The notes beneath the pieces were generated by a model. It saw only the letters and a program-made list of their open reading frames with translations, ran no database searches and was not told the origin of the DNA. From contig NZ_CP123923.1 in assembly GCF_030450125.1 (NCBI RefSeq), positions 6,014,001 to 6,078,000 of the forward strand: a DNA stretch of 64,000 nt. The letters are read 5' to 3'. The stretch comes from Streptomyces sp. WP-1. GTDB taxonomy: Bacteria > Actinomycetota > Actinomycetes > Streptomycetales > Streptomycetaceae. Positions 1-8,867 of the stretch are shown here, piece by piece. Position 1 is the first letter of the stretch; the number at the start of each line of letters is the position of its first letter. The position numbers and the translations under genes were made by a program.

Positions 1-31
1 GGTACTCGTACGGCCGCTGAGTCCCGGAACG

Positions 32-66
32 GGAGACGGCGGGGACCATCGGCCCCCGCCGTCTCC
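32..66. terminator. Hairpin terminator downstream of pgl
   Basis: Perfect 13-bp stem (32-44 with 54-66) and a 9-nt loop, starting 23 bases past the pgl stop. It can serve pgl on the minus strand. It can also serve a plus-strand gene entering from the left edge: the frame from base 3 ends with a stop at 18-20 after Tyr-Ser-Tyr-Gly-Arg, which could be the tail of such a gene but is too short to identify. Confidence 0.7.
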
Positions 67-88
67 TTCGCCTACCCGCCGACCGACG

Positions 89-871
89 TCACGGGGACGC
101 CGGCGGATACAGCGTGCGCGGCAGCTGGGAGGCCGCCGCCGAGTCCAGCAGCCACAGGGTGCGGCTCCGGCCGCGGGCGCCCGCCGCCGGGGCCTGGATC
201 TCACCCGCGCCGGACAGGGCGATGGCCGCCGCCTCCGCCTTGTCCTCGCCCGCCGCGAGCAGCCAGACCTCACGGGCCGAGCGGATCGCGGGCAGGGTGA
301 GCGAGATCCGGGTCGGCGGCGGCTTGGGCGCGCCGTGCACACCCACCACCGTGCGCTCGGTCTCCCGCACGGCCGGCAGCTCCGGGAAGAGCGAGGCCAC
401 ATGGGTGTCCGGGCCGACGCCCAGCATCAGCACGTCGAAGGTGGGCACCGAGCCATGGTTCTCAGGGCCGGCCGCCTTCGCCAGCTCCGCCGCGTACGCC
501 TCGGCCGCCGCCTCGACGTCCGTGCCGTACGGCCCGTCGGAGGCGGGCATGGCGTGCACGCGCTCCGGGTCCAGCGGGACGGAGTCCAGCAGGGCCGCGC
601 GGGCCTGGGTGACATTGCGCTCCGGGTCGCCCTCGGGCAGATAGCGTTCGTCGCCCCACCACAGGTCGAGACGGGTCCAGTCCACGGCGTCCCGGGCGGG
701 TGCCTCGGCCAGCGCGGCCAGCAGACCGTTGCCGTTGCGGCCGCCGGTGAGGACCACGGACGCGGTGCCCCGGGAGGCCTGCGCGTCCACGATCTTCGTG
801 ATCAGGCGCGCCGCGGCGGCCTGGGCCATCAGTTCCTTGTCGCGGTGGACGACCAGCTGGGGGGTGCTCAC
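89..871 (-). CDS. pgl: 6-phosphogluconolactonase
   Basis: Hydrolyses 6-phosphogluconolactone to 6-phosphogluconate, the second oxidative pentose-phosphate step, in the cytosol. The 260-residue product has the usual size of the family (DevB/SOL, NagB-like fold). Visible family signatures are VVLTGGRNG near the N-terminus, WWGDERYLPEGDPERN, and FDVLMLGVGPDTHVASLFP. The start is the GTG at 869-871, which overlaps the opcA stop (GTGA) and implies translational coupling; the reading frame stays open upstream only inside opcA. It is the last gene of tkt-tal-zwf-opcA-pgl and is followed by a hairpin terminator. Confidence 0.95.
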   Translation of the reverse strand: MSTPQLVVHRDKELMAQAAAARLITKIVDAQASRGTASVVLTGGRNGNGLLAALAEAPARDAVDWTRLDLWWGDERYLPEGDPERNVTQARAALLDSVPLDPERVHAMPASDGPYGTDVEAAAEAYAAELAKAAGPENHGSVPTFDVLMLGVGPDTHVASLFPELPAVRETERTVVGVHGAPKPPPTRISLTLPAIRSAREVWLLAAGEDKAEAAAIALSGAGEIQAPAAGARGRSRTLWLLDSAAASQLPRTLYPPASP

Positions 872-2013
872 TTCGCCGTCGCCTTCCTGGAGGGAGCCTT
901 CTTCGCGGCCCGGGACGACGTCGCCTTCTTCGCGGGCGCCTTGGCCGCCTCCTCGACGGGCTCCGGCTCGGCGGCCGGCTTCGCCCCGCCCTCGGAAGCC
1001 GAACCCTCGGAAGCCGAATCCGACTCCGAAGGAGCGTCCGAAGCCGAACCCGAAGCGGAATCCGCGTCCGAAGTCTCCTGCTCCGGAACCGTCTCCAGCC
1101 GGTCCACTCCGTACCGCAGCGCCGACGCGTAGGTGTCGTCCGGGTCCAGCCGACGCAGCTCCTCCGCGATCAGCTCGGCGGTGTCGCGCCGGTTGAGCGC
1201 CACCGCGCGGGCCGGCTGCCCCTTGATGGACAGCGTGGCCAGCGAGCCGTCCGCGCGGTCCAGGGTGATCGGTCCGCACGTCGTCTCCATGCGGACCCCG
1301 GTCAGACCGGGCCCGGCGGACGGGGAACGCCGTACCGGCACGTCCAGCCGGTCCGCGAGCCACATCGCCAGCAGCTCGCAGCTCGGGTTGAACGCCTCGC
1401 CCTGCACCTCGACCGCCTCCACCCGGCAGTCGACCTGGTCCAGGGCGGCCGCCAGCATCGAGCGCCAGGGCGTGATCCGGGTCCAGGACAGATCGGTGTC
1501 GCCGGGGGTGTAGGCGTCGGCGCGGGCCGCGAGTTCCCGCACCGGCTCCTCGGCGGTGTAGGTGTCGGTGACCCGGCGCTGGGCCAGCGCGCCCAGCGGG
1601 TCCTTCGCCGGGTCCAGCGGGGCGTTCACCGGCCACCACACGACCACCGGGGCGTCCGGCAGCAGCAGCGGCAGCACGACCGAGTCGGCGTGCTGGGACA
1701 CCTCGCCGTACAGCCGCAGGATGACCGTCTCGCCGGTGCCCGCCTCCGCGCCCACCCGCACCTCGGCGTCGAGGCGCGAGCTGGTGCGGTCGCGCGAGGT
1801 GCGGGAGATCCGCTTGATGACCACCAGCGTGCGCGAGGGGTGCTCGCGCGAGGCGTCGTTGGCGGCCTTCAGGGCGTCGTAGGCGTTCTCCTCGTCGGTG
1901 ACGATGACGAGGGTCAAAACCATGCCGACGGCGGGCGTGCCGATGGCGCGGCGGCCCCGCACGAGCCCCTTGTTGATCTCGCCGGCGGTGGTGTCGGTCA
2001 GGTCGATCTTCAT
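868..2013 (-). CDS. opcA: Glucose-6-phosphate dehydrogenase assembly protein OpcA
   Basis: OpcA is an actinobacterial and cyanobacterial protein needed for full activity and redox control of glucose-6-phosphate dehydrogenase. Residues 1-310 are the conserved core (for example LPLLLPDAPVVVWWP and ITPWRSMLAAALDQ). Residues 311-381 form an unusual tail: a Ser/Asp/Glu-rich stretch (311-343), a Pro/Glu segment, then a Lys/Ala-rich basic end with AKKA motifs like histone H1. It starts 4 bases inside zwf and overlaps pgl by 4 bases, so zwf, opcA and pgl are translationally coupled. The tail looks low-complexity and probably disordered (inference). Confidence 0.94.
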   Translation of the reverse strand: MKIDLTDTTAGEINKGLVRGRRAIGTPAVGMVLTLVIVTDEENAYDALKAANDASREHPSRTLVVIKRISRTSRDRTSSRLDAEVRVGAEAGTGETVILRLYGEVSQHADSVVLPLLLPDAPVVVWWPVNAPLDPAKDPLGALAQRRVTDTYTAEEPVRELAARADAYTPGDTDLSWTRITPWRSMLAAALDQVDCRVEAVEVQGEAFNPSCELLAMWLADRLDVPVRRSPSAGPGLTGVRMETTCGPITLDRADGSLATLSIKGQPARAVALNRRDTAELIAEELRRLDPDDTYASALRYGVDRLETVPEQETSDADSASGSASDAPSESDSASEGSASEGGAKPAAEPEPVEEAAKAPAKKATSSRAAKKAPSRKATAK

Positions 2014-3551
2014 GGCCTGCGCCAGCTCCGTCCGTCTCGTGCGAGCATCTCGTCCGCCTCGGCGGGGCCCCAGGTGCCCGACTGGTACTGCGCGGGCCTG
2101 CCGTGCCTGTCCCAGTACTGCTCGATCGGGTCGAGGATCTTCCAGGACAGCTCGACCTCCTCCGTGCGCGGGAAGAGGTTGGCGTCGCCGAGCAGCACGT
2201 CCAGGATGAGCCGCTCGTACGCCTCCGGGCTGGACTCCGTGAACGACTCGCCGTAGGCGAAGTCCATGGACACGTCCCGGATCTCCATCGAGGTGCCCGG
2301 CACCTTGGAGCCGAAGCGGACCGTGATGCCCTCGTCCGGCTGGACGCGGATCACGATCGCGTTCTGGCCCAGCTCCTCCGTCGCCGTGTGGTCGAAGGGG
2401 GAGTGCGGGGCCCGCTGGAAGACGACGGCGATCTCCGTCACCCGGCGGCCGAGCCGCTTGCCGGTGCGCAGATAGAAGGGGACGCCCGCCCAGCGGCGAT
2501 TGTCGATGCCGACCTTGATCGCCGCGTACGTGTCGGTCTTCGACTTCGGGTCGATGCCGTCCTCTTCGAGGTAGCCGATGACCTTCTCGCCGCCCTGCCA
2601 GCCCGCCGCGTACTGTCCGCGCACGGTGCCCTTGCCCAGGTCCTTCGGCAGCCGTACGGCACCGAGCACCTTGGTCTTCTCCGCGGCCAGCGCCTGCGCG
2701 TCGAAGGAGGCGGGCTCCTCCATCGCGGTCAGCGCGAGCAGCTGGAGCAGATGGTTCTGGATGACGTCACGGGCGGCGCCGATACCGTCGTAGTAGCCGG
2801 CCCGGCCGCCGATGCCGATGTCCTCGGCCATGGTGATCTGGACATGGTCCACGAAGGACCGGTTCCAGATCGGCTCGAACATCGTGTTGGCGAAGCGCAG
2901 CGCCAGGATGTTCTGGACGGTCTCCTTGCCGAGGTAGTGGTCGATCCGGAAGACCTGGTCCGGGGCGAACACCTCGTGCACGATGGCGTTCAGTTCCTCG
3001 GCCGACTTCAGATCGTGTCCGAACGGCTTCTCGATGACCGCGCGCCGCCAGGAACCGCCGGACTGGTCGGCGAGTCCGTGCTTCTTCAGCTGCTGGATGA
3101 CCACCGGGAAGGAGCGCGGCGGCACCGACAGGTAGAAGGCGAAGTTGCCGCCCGTGCCCTGTGCCTTGTCCAGCTCCTCGATGGTGGAGCGCAGCCGCTC
3201 GAACGCCTCGTCGTCGTCGAAGGTGCCCTGCACGAAGCGCATCCCCTGGATGAGCTGCTGCCAGACCTCCTCGCGGAACGGCGTACGGGCGTGCGCCTTG
3301 ACGGCGTCGTGGACCTCCTGCGCGAAGTCCTCGTCGGCCCACTCGCGGCGGGCGAAGCCCACCAGCGAGAAGCCCGGCGGCAGCAGACCCCGGTTGGCGA
3401 GGTCGTACACCGCGGGCATCAGCTTCTTGCGCGACAGGTCGCCCGTGACCCCGAAGATGACCAGACCCGACGGCCCCGCGATACGCGGGAGCCGTCGGTC
3501 GGCCGGGTCACGGAGCGGGTTCGTCGCTCCGGATCCCGAAACGGGTGACAA
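2010..3551 (-). CDS. zwf: Glucose-6-phosphate 1-dehydrogenase
   Basis: Oxidises glucose 6-phosphate to 6-phosphogluconolactone with reduction of NADP. The 513-residue length is normal. The nucleotide-binding motif GVTGDLSRKKL is near residue 35, the EKPFGHDL motif and the active-site signature RIDHYLGKE follow, and YYDGIGAARDVIQNHLLQL is conserved. The start appears to be TTG at 3549-3551, one base after the tal stop, so translation probably depends on ribosomes leaving tal; its ribosome-binding site would lie in the end of tal. An internal ATG is not better supported because conserved residues begin soon after the TTG. Confidence 0.96.
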   Translation of the reverse strand: MSPVSGSGATNPLRDPADRRLPRIAGPSGLVIFGVTGDLSRKKLMPAVYDLANRGLLPPGFSLVGFARREWADEDFAQEVHDAVKAHARTPFREEVWQQLIQGMRFVQGTFDDDEAFERLRSTIEELDKAQGTGGNFAFYLSVPPRSFPVVIQQLKKHGLADQSGGSWRRAVIEKPFGHDLKSAEELNAIVHEVFAPDQVFRIDHYLGKETVQNILALRFANTMFEPIWNRSFVDHVQITMAEDIGIGGRAGYYDGIGAARDVIQNHLLQLLALTAMEEPASFDAQALAAEKTKVLGAVRLPKDLGKGTVRGQYAAGWQGGEKVIGYLEEDGIDPKSKTDTYAAIKVGIDNRRWAGVPFYLRTGKRLGRRVTEIAVVFQRAPHSPFDHTATEELGQNAIVIRVQPDEGITVRFGSKVPGTSMEIRDVSMDFAYGESFTESSPEAYERLILDVLLGDANLFPRTEEVELSWKILDPIEQYWDRHGRPAQYQSGTWGPAEADEMLARDGRSWRRP

Positions 3552-3552
3552 G

Positions 3553-4671
3553 TCAGCCCTCCGAAGGGGCGAGGCGCTCGAGCTCCGCCTGGGTGGACTT
3601 CAGCAGGTCGTTCCAGGACGTCTCGAACTTGTCGACGCCCTCGTCCTCCAGCACCTGTACGACCTCGTCGTACGAGATGCCGATCTTCTCCAGCGCGTCC
3701 AGGTCGGCGCGGGCCCCGGCGTAGGTGCCGGTGACCGCGTCGCCGCGGATCTCGCCGTGGTCGTCGGTGGCCTCCAGGGTGGCCTCCGGCATGGTGTTGA
3801 CCGTGTTCGGCGCGACCAGTTCCTCGACGTACATGGTGTCCTTGTACGCCGGGTCCTTCACACCGGTGGAGGCCCACAGCGGACGCTGCTTGTTGGCGCC
3901 CGCGTTCTCCAGCACGTTCCAGCGGTCGGAGGAGAAGACCTCCTCGTACGCCTGGTAGGCGAGGCGCGCGTTGGCCACGCCGGCCTTGCCGCGCAGCGCC
4001 TTGGCCTCGTCGGTGCCCATCTCGTCGATACGGCGGTCGATCTCGGTGTCCACGCGGGACACGAAGAAGGACGCCACCGAGTGGATCTTCGACAGGTCCA
4101 GGCCGCGCTCCTTGGCCTTCTCCAGGCCGGAGAGGTAGGCGTCCATGACCAGGCGGTAGCGCTCGAGGGAGAAGATCAGCGTGACGTTGACGCTGATGCC
4201 CAGGCCGATGACCTCGGTGATCGCCGGCAGACCGCCCTGGGTGGCCGGGATCTTGATCAGGGTGTTGGGGCGGTCCACCAGCCAGGCCAGCTGCTTGGCC
4301 TCGGCGACGGTCGCCTTGGTGTTGTGCGCGAGACGGGGGTCGACCTCGATGGAGACCCGGCCGTCCTGGCCGTCCGTGGCGTCGAAGACCGGGCGCAGGA
4401 TGTCGGCGGCGTCGCGGACGTCCGCCGTGGTGATCATGCGGATGGCCTCTTCGACGGTGACCTTGCGGGCGGCGAGGTCCGAGACCTGGAGGTCGTAGCC
4501 GTCGCCCTGCGAGATCGCCTTCTGGAAGATCGTCGGGTTCGTGGTGACGCCCACGACGTGCTGCTGGTCGATCAGCTCGGCGAGGTTGCCGGACGTGATC
4601 CGCTTGCGCGACAGGTCGTCCAGCCAGATCGCGACGCCTTCGTCGGAGAGGCGCTTGAGTGCGTCTGTCAT
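3553..4671 (-). CDS. tal: Transaldolase
   Basis: Transfers the dihydroxyacetone unit from sedoheptulose 7-phosphate to glyceraldehyde 3-phosphate in the non-oxidative pentose-phosphate branch. The 372-residue protein belongs to the longer actinobacterial transaldolase class. The Schiff-base lysine is in [11 protein letters not shown], and the N-terminal IWLDDLSR and [12 protein letters not shown] signatures are clear. It sits 33 bases after tkt and 1 base before zwf in the same operon. Confidence 0.96.
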   Translation of the reverse strand: MTDALKRLSDEGVAIWLDDLSRKRITSGNLAELIDQQHVVGVTTNPTIFQKAISQGDGYDLQVSDLAARKVTVEEAIRMITTADVRDAADILRPVFDATDGQDGRVSIEVDPRLAHNTKATVAEAKQLAWLVDRPNTLIKIPATQGGLPAITEVIGLGISVNVTLIFSLERYRLVMDAYLSGLEKAKERGLDLSKIHSVASFFVSRVDTEIDRRIDEMGTDEAKALRGKAGVANARLAYQAYEEVFSSDRWNVLENAGANKQRPLWASTGVKDPAYKDTMYVEELVAPNTVNTMPEATLEATDDHGEIRGDAVTGTYAGARADLDALEKIGISYDEVVQVLEDEGVDKFETSWNDLLKSTQAELERLAPSEG

Positions 4672-4704
4672 GGAATTACATCTCCTACGTGTCGTATATG
4701 AGCG

Positions 4705-6792
4705 TCAGCGCTGGGCGGCGGCGATGGATTCCCGGGCCTTCGCGGCCACGTTCTCCGCGGTGAAGCCGAACTCCTCGAAGAGCACCTTGCCGTCCGCGGA
4801 GGCACCGAAGTGCTCCAGGGAGACGATGCGGCCGGCGTCCCCGACGTACTTGTGCCACGTCAGCCCGATGCCCGCCTCCACGGAGACACGGGCCTTGACG
4901 GACGGCGGCAGCACGGAGTCCCGGTACCCCTGGTCCTGCTGCTCGAACCACTCGACCGAGGGCATGGACACGACGCGCGTCGCGACGCCGTCGGCCTGGA
5001 GCAGCTCACGCGCCTCAACCGCCACATGCACCTCGGAACCGGTGGCGATCAGGATGACCTCCGGCTCACCGCCCTCGGCCTCGAACAGGACGTAACCGCC
5101 CTTCGCCGCGTCCTCGTTGGGCTCGTACGCCGGCACGCCCTGACGGGTCAGCGCGAAGCCGTGCGGCTGGCCCTTGCCGAACTCCTTGGTGTAGCGCTTG
5201 AGGACCTCGCGCCAGGCGATCGCGGTCTCGTTGGCGTCGGCCGGGCGGACGATGTTCAGGCCCGGGATGGCGCGCAGCGAGGCCAGGTGCTCGACCGGCT
5301 GGTGGGTGGGGCCGTCCTCGCCGAGGCCGATGGAGTCGTGCGTCCACACGAACGTCACCGGCAGGTGCATCAGGGCCGACAGGCGCACGGCGTTGCGCAT
5401 GTAGTCGGAGAAGACGAGGAAGGTGCCGCCGTAGACACGGGTGTTGCCGTGCAGGGTGATGCCGTTCAGCTCGGCGCCCATGGAGTGCTCGCGGATGCCG
5501 AAGTGGATCGTCCGGCCGTACGGGTCGGCCTCCGGCAGCGGGTTGCCCTCGGGCAGGAAGGAGCTGGCCTTGTCGATCGTGGTGTTGTTCGAGCCGGCGA
5601 GGTCGGCGGAGCCGCCCCACAGCTCGGGGATCACCGGGCCGAGCGCCTGGAGCACCTTGCCGGAGGCGGCACGGGTGGCGACCGACTTGCCGGGCTCGAA
5701 GACCGGGATCTTCTCCTCCCAGCCGGTGGGCAGCTCGCCCGCCGCGATGCGGTCGAACTCGGCGGCGCGCTCGGGGTTGTCGTCCCGCCACACCTGGAGG
5801 GCCTTCTCCCACTCGGCCTTCGCGCGGGCGCCGCGCTCCAGGGCCTTGCGGGTGTGCGTGATCACAGCGTCCTCGACGGCGAAGGACTGCTCCGGGTCGA
5901 AGCCGAGGACGCGCTTGGTGGCCGCGACCTCGTCCGCGCCGAGCGCCGAGCCGTGCGCGGCCTCGGTGTTCTGGGCGTTCGGGGCCGGCCAGGCGATGAT
6001 CGAGCGCATCGCGATGAAGGAGGGCCGGTCGGTGACCTGCTTGGCCGCCTGGATCGCGGCGTAGATCGCCGCCGGGTCCAGGTCGCCGTCCGCCTTCGGC
6101 TCCACGCGCTGGACGTGCCAGCCGTACGCCTCGTAGCGCTTGGCGGTGTCCTCGGAGACGGCCGTCTCGGTGTCGCCCTCGATCGAGATGTGGTTGTCGT
6201 CCCACAGCAGGATCAGGTTACCGAGCTTCTGGTGGCCGGCCAGCGAGGACGCCTCGGCGGAGATGCCCTCCTGGAGGCAGCCGTCACCGGCGATGCAGTA
6301 GATGAAGTGGTCGAACGGCGACTCGCCCTGGGCGGCCTCCGGGTCGAACAGACCGCGCTCGTAGCGGGCGGCCATCGCCATGCCCACCGCGTTGGCCACA
6401 CCCTGGCCCAGCGGGCCCGTGGTGGTCTCGACGCCCTTGGTGTGTCCGTACTCCGGGTGGCCCGGGGTCCTGGAACCCCAGGTGCGGAAGGACTCCAGGT
6501 CCGCCAGCTCCAGGCCGAAGCCGGCCAGGTAGAGCTGGGTGTAGAGGGTCAGGGAGGAGTGGCCGGCGGACAGCACGAAGCGGTCGCGCCCCACCCACTC
6601 CGGGTCGGCCGGGTCGTGCCGCATCACCTTCTGGAAGAGGGTGTAGGCGGCGGGGGCCAGGCTCATCGCCGTACCGGGATGGCCGTTGCCGACCTTCTGT
6701 ACGGCGTCGGCGGCCAGGACTCGGGCGGTGTCCACGGCCCGCTGGTCCAGGTCGGTCCACTCAAGGTCTGTGGTGGTCGGCTTGGTGCTCAC
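4705..6792 (-). CDS. tkt: Transketolase
   Basis: Thiamine-diphosphate enzyme moving two-carbon units between sugar phosphates. The 695-residue length is typical. The diphosphate-binding motif GDGCLQEG...N is near residue 170; HDSIGLGEDGPTHQP, the conserved pyrimidine-domain loop, is near residue 480; the C-terminal domain ends with LFEEFGFTAENVAAKARE. It is the first gene of the pentose-phosphate operon, so the 422-base region upstream shared with ctaB must carry its promoter. Confidence 0.97.
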   Translation of the reverse strand: MSTKPTTTDLEWTDLDQRAVDTARVLAADAVQKVGNGHPGTAMSLAPAAYTLFQKVMRHDPADPEWVGRDRFVLSAGHSSLTLYTQLYLAGFGLELADLESFRTWGSRTPGHPEYGHTKGVETTTGPLGQGVANAVGMAMAARYERGLFDPEAAQGESPFDHFIYCIAGDGCLQEGISAEASSLAGHQKLGNLILLWDDNHISIEGDTETAVSEDTAKRYEAYGWHVQRVEPKADGDLDPAAIYAAIQAAKQVTDRPSFIAMRSIIAWPAPNAQNTEAAHGSALGADEVAATKRVLGFDPEQSFAVEDAVITHTRKALERGARAKAEWEKALQVWRDDNPERAAEFDRIAAGELPTGWEEKIPVFEPGKSVATRAASGKVLQALGPVIPELWGGSADLAGSNNTTIDKASSFLPEGNPLPEADPYGRTIHFGIREHSMGAELNGITLHGNTRVYGGTFLVFSDYMRNAVRLSALMHLPVTFVWTHDSIGLGEDGPTHQPVEHLASLRAIPGLNIVRPADANETAIAWREVLKRYTKEFGKGQPHGFALTRQGVPAYEPNEDAAKGGYVLFEAEGGEPEVILIATGSEVHVAVEARELLQADGVATRVVSMPSVEWFEQQDQGYRDSVLPPSVKARVSVEAGIGLTWHKYVGDAGRIVSLEHFGASADGKVLFEEFGFTAENVAAKARESIAAAQR

Positions 6793-6988
6793 CCTGGGTC
6801 AGGGCTCCTCTCCACATGTCGGTCGCCGGTCTTCGGGGCATGCGCCCACCCGGCCGCCGGCGTGCTTCTGCCCGCCGGCCGTTGTCGAGCCTACCCTCGT
6901 AAGGACGTGCGTTTTCGCGGGTGTTTCCAGACTGCCGGGCATCGACGGGATCCGCCTCCCGACTGGTCGGGACGGCATTTGGCACATG

Positions 6989-7017
6989 AATAAAGAGACG
7001 CTCATCTGACCGCTCAA
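6989..7017 (-). promoter_or_regulatory. Possible tkt promoter
   Basis: On the minus strand TTGAGC (7012-7017) is followed after 17 bases by TTTATT (6989-6994), in an AT-richer patch within the otherwise GC-rich tkt-ctaB gap. This resembles a vegetative sigma-factor promoter and would give a 5' leader of roughly 190 bases. No transcript data are available; the call rests on spacing and base composition. Confidence 0.35.
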
Positions 7018-7041
7018 AAGAGTGGTGGGTGCCCTCTTTTG
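7015..7041. promoter_or_regulatory. Inverted repeat CAAAAGAG-N11-CTCTTTTG in the tkt-ctaB gap
   Basis: Perfect 8-bp arms at 7015-7022 and 7034-7041 enclose 11 bases. It overlaps the proposed -35 of the tkt promoter, so it could be an operator; as a hairpin it would be AT-rich and weak. The rest of the 422-base gap (6793-7214) shows no other gene or clear element. Confidence 0.4.
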
Positions 7042-7214
7042 CGATCTCCGACAAACGGTGTTCCGAGACGTCCCGGGAGCGCCCCGCGGGGGCCCGTCCG
7101 TGTGACCGCCAACACGACCCCACCCCCGCGAAGGCCGGGGTATGGGCAACGTCTAAAGTGGCGTGGTACGCGCGAGCCCTTCATGAAGACCTCATCCGGG
7201 GGAGGCTCGCTGGG

Positions 7215-8186
7215 ATGTCTCTGTCAGGGGTGTGCGTGACGGCCGTCGAATCCCGTCCAGCTGCCGTGCTCGGTGGTACGAACCCGAGCCCGGCCCACCG
7301 GCCGTTCGGGGCCCGTGCCAAGGCATTCGTGGCGCTGACCAAGCCGCGGATCATCGAGCTGCTGCTCATCACCACCGTGCCGGTGATGTTCCTGGCGCAG
7401 CAGGGTGTGCCCGATCTGAAGCTGGTGCTGCTGACCTGCCTCGGCGGTTACCTCTCCGCGGGCGGCGCCAACGCGCTGAACATGTACATCGACCGCGACA
7501 TCGACGCCGTCATGGACCGCACCGCGCAGCGGCCGCTGGTGACCGGGATGGTCAGCCCGCGCGAGTGCCTGGCCTTCGGCATCGCCCTCGGGGTCGTCTC
7601 CACGCTGCTGTTCGGGCTGACCGTCAACTGGCTCAGTGCCTGGCTGTCGCTCGGCGCGCTGCTCTTCTATGTCGTCGTCTACACGATGATCCTCAAGCGC
7701 CGCACCGCGCAGAACATCGTGTGGGGCGGCATCGCGGGCTGTCTGCCGGTGCTGATCGGCTGGTCCGCGGTCACGGACTCGATGTCCTGGGCACCGATCA
7801 TCCTGTTCCTGGTGATGTTCTTCTGGACGCCGCCGCACTACTGGCCGCTGTCCATGAAGGTCAAGGAGGACTACGCGCGCGCCGGTGTGCCGATGCTCCC
7901 GGTGATCGCCTCCAACAAGGTCGTGGCCCGGCAGATCGTCATCTACAGCTGGGTGATGGTCGTCGTCTCGCTGCTGCTCACCCCGCTGGGGTACACGGGC
8001 TGGTTCTACACGGTGGTGGCCCTCGCGGCCGGCGGCTTCTGGCTGTGGGAGGCGCACGGGCTCCAGAACCGGGCGAAGGCCGAGGTGACCGGCGCGAAGC
8101 TCAAGGAGATGCGGCTGTTCCACTGGTCGATCACCTATGTGTCGATCCTCTTCGTCGCCGTCGCGGTGGACCCGTTCCTGCGCTGA
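7215..8186 (+). CDS. ctaB: Protoheme IX farnesyltransferase (heme o synthase)
   Basis: Integral membrane prenyltransferase that adds a farnesyl group to heme b to make heme o for cytochrome oxidase. It is a UbiA-superfamily protein of 323 residues. The aspartate motif [20 protein letters not shown] and the second conserved loop [15 protein letters not shown] are present, with about eight to nine hydrophobic segments. ATG 7215 is chosen because GGGGGAGG lies 9 bases upstream; GTG 7230 (start of VCVTAVES) is an alternative giving 318 residues. It is divergent from tkt and ends in a strong hairpin terminator. Confidence 0.95.
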   Translation: MSLSGVCVTAVESRPAAVLGGTNPSPAHRPFGARAKAFVALTKPRIIELLLITTVPVMFLAQQGVPDLKLVLLTCLGGYLSAGGANALNMYIDRDIDAVMDRTAQRPLVTGMVSPRECLAFGIALGVVSTLLFGLTVNWLSAWLSLGALLFYVVVYTMILKRRTAQNIVWGGIAGCLPVLIGWSAVTDSMSWAPIILFLVMFFWTPPHYWPLSMKVKEDYARAGVPMLPVIASNKVVARQIVIYSWVMVVVSLLLTPLGYTGWFYTVVALAAGGFWLWEAHGLQNRAKAEVTGAKLKEMRLFHWSITYVSILFVAVAVDPFLR

Positions 8187-8212
8187 CGCACCTTCTGCTT
8201 CCCGAGGCGTTC

Positions 8213-8256
8213 CGACGGGAGGGGTGCGTGGTCAAGGCCACGCACCCCTCCCGTCG
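8213..8256 (+). terminator. Terminator of ctaB
   Basis: Perfect 19-bp GC-rich stem (8213-8231 with 8238-8256) and a 6-nt loop, 27 bases after the ctaB stop and ahead of the next gene. Confidence 0.88.
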
Positions 8257-8288
8257 CCGTTTGATCTACTCGTCGGTAGCATCCAGGC

Positions 8289-8609
8289 ATGGCAGACACG
8301 CAGCAGGTTGACGCGAAGGCCGAGCGCACGGTGGCCCGGCTCGCCCGGAGGATCAGCGCCTTCTCCAAGGCCCACGGCGGTGCGGAGGGGCAGGTGGCGT
8401 ACATCGGGGAGCGCGGGGCGCGGATCGTGCTCGTCGGCGAGGACGGCGGCTGGGGCGATGTGGTGGCCCCCTCCTACGCGATCGCCGAGCAGGCGGTGGA
8501 GAAGGCCGGGATCACCCGGCACGAGGCGTTTGACGGTGAGTTCGCGGCGAAGGTGACGACCGGGCCGTACGAGTGGAAGCGGATGGCCGGGATCCAGGTC
8601 GGGGGCTAG
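8289..8609 (+). CDS. Conserved hypothetical protein, 106 residues
   Basis: Small soluble protein with a basic, Ala/Arg-rich N-terminal helix (VDAKAERTVARLARRISAFS) followed by an alternating beta-rich part (ARIVLVGEDGGWGDVV) and the end YEWKRMAGIQVGG. I recognise no domain or catalytic motif. It is transcribed alone between two hairpins, between the heme o and heme A synthase genes. Codon use matches its neighbours, so it is very likely a real gene. No function can be proposed from sequence. Confidence 0.75.
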   Translation: MADTQQVDAKAERTVARLARRISAFSKAHGGAEGQVAYIGERGARIVLVGEDGGWGDVVAPSYAIAEQAVEKAGITRHEAFDGEFAAKVTTGPYEWKRMAGIQVGG

Positions 8610-8670
8610 CTTCGAGCGGATGCGGATGCGGTCGTGCTGCCGCGTGCGGGTGCCTCGTGGCTGATCGAGC

Positions 8671-8700
8671 GGTTCCCCGCGCCCCTGTGGGGCGCCCACA
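8671..8700. repeat. Streptomyces-type intergenic hairpin element
   Basis: The stretch GGTTCCCCGCGCCCCTGT then GGGGCGC forms a 7-bp hairpin (8679-8685 with 8689-8695). The string TTCCCCGCGCCCCT followed by GGGGCG is, from memory, a very common intergenic repeat in Streptomyces, usually downstream of genes. Here it lies 70 bases past the hypothetical gene. Confidence 0.55.
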
Positions 8701-8805
8701 GCGGCCGGTATCGCGGTGTTTCCCGCGCCGCCGGGTCTGAAGGCCGTACGAGAGGTCGCGCCCCGGTGGGCGGCGGCATGTGGCTCACCCGGCGGGGCGC
8801 GCTGA

Positions 8806-8839
8806 GGGCCCGGCGATCGACGGGCTGATCGCCGGGCCC
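8806..8839. terminator. Bidirectional terminator between convergent genes
   Basis: Perfect 13-bp stem (8806-8818 with 8827-8839) and an 8-nt loop. It lies 28 bases past the ctaA stop on the minus strand and after the plus-strand hypothetical gene. Confidence 0.8.
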
Positions 8840-8867
8840 GGGTGAGCGAGACGCTCGTAGGGGCGCG

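Noticed and set aside
89..1639. A 516-codon open frame containing pgl
   Set aside because: The first half is an Arg/Gly-rich shadow of opcA in another frame; homology to lactonase starts only at the GTG at 871.
4810..6993. A 727-codon plus-strand open frame over transketolase
   Set aside because: Antisense shadow; transketolase on the minus strand has complete motifs and normal length.
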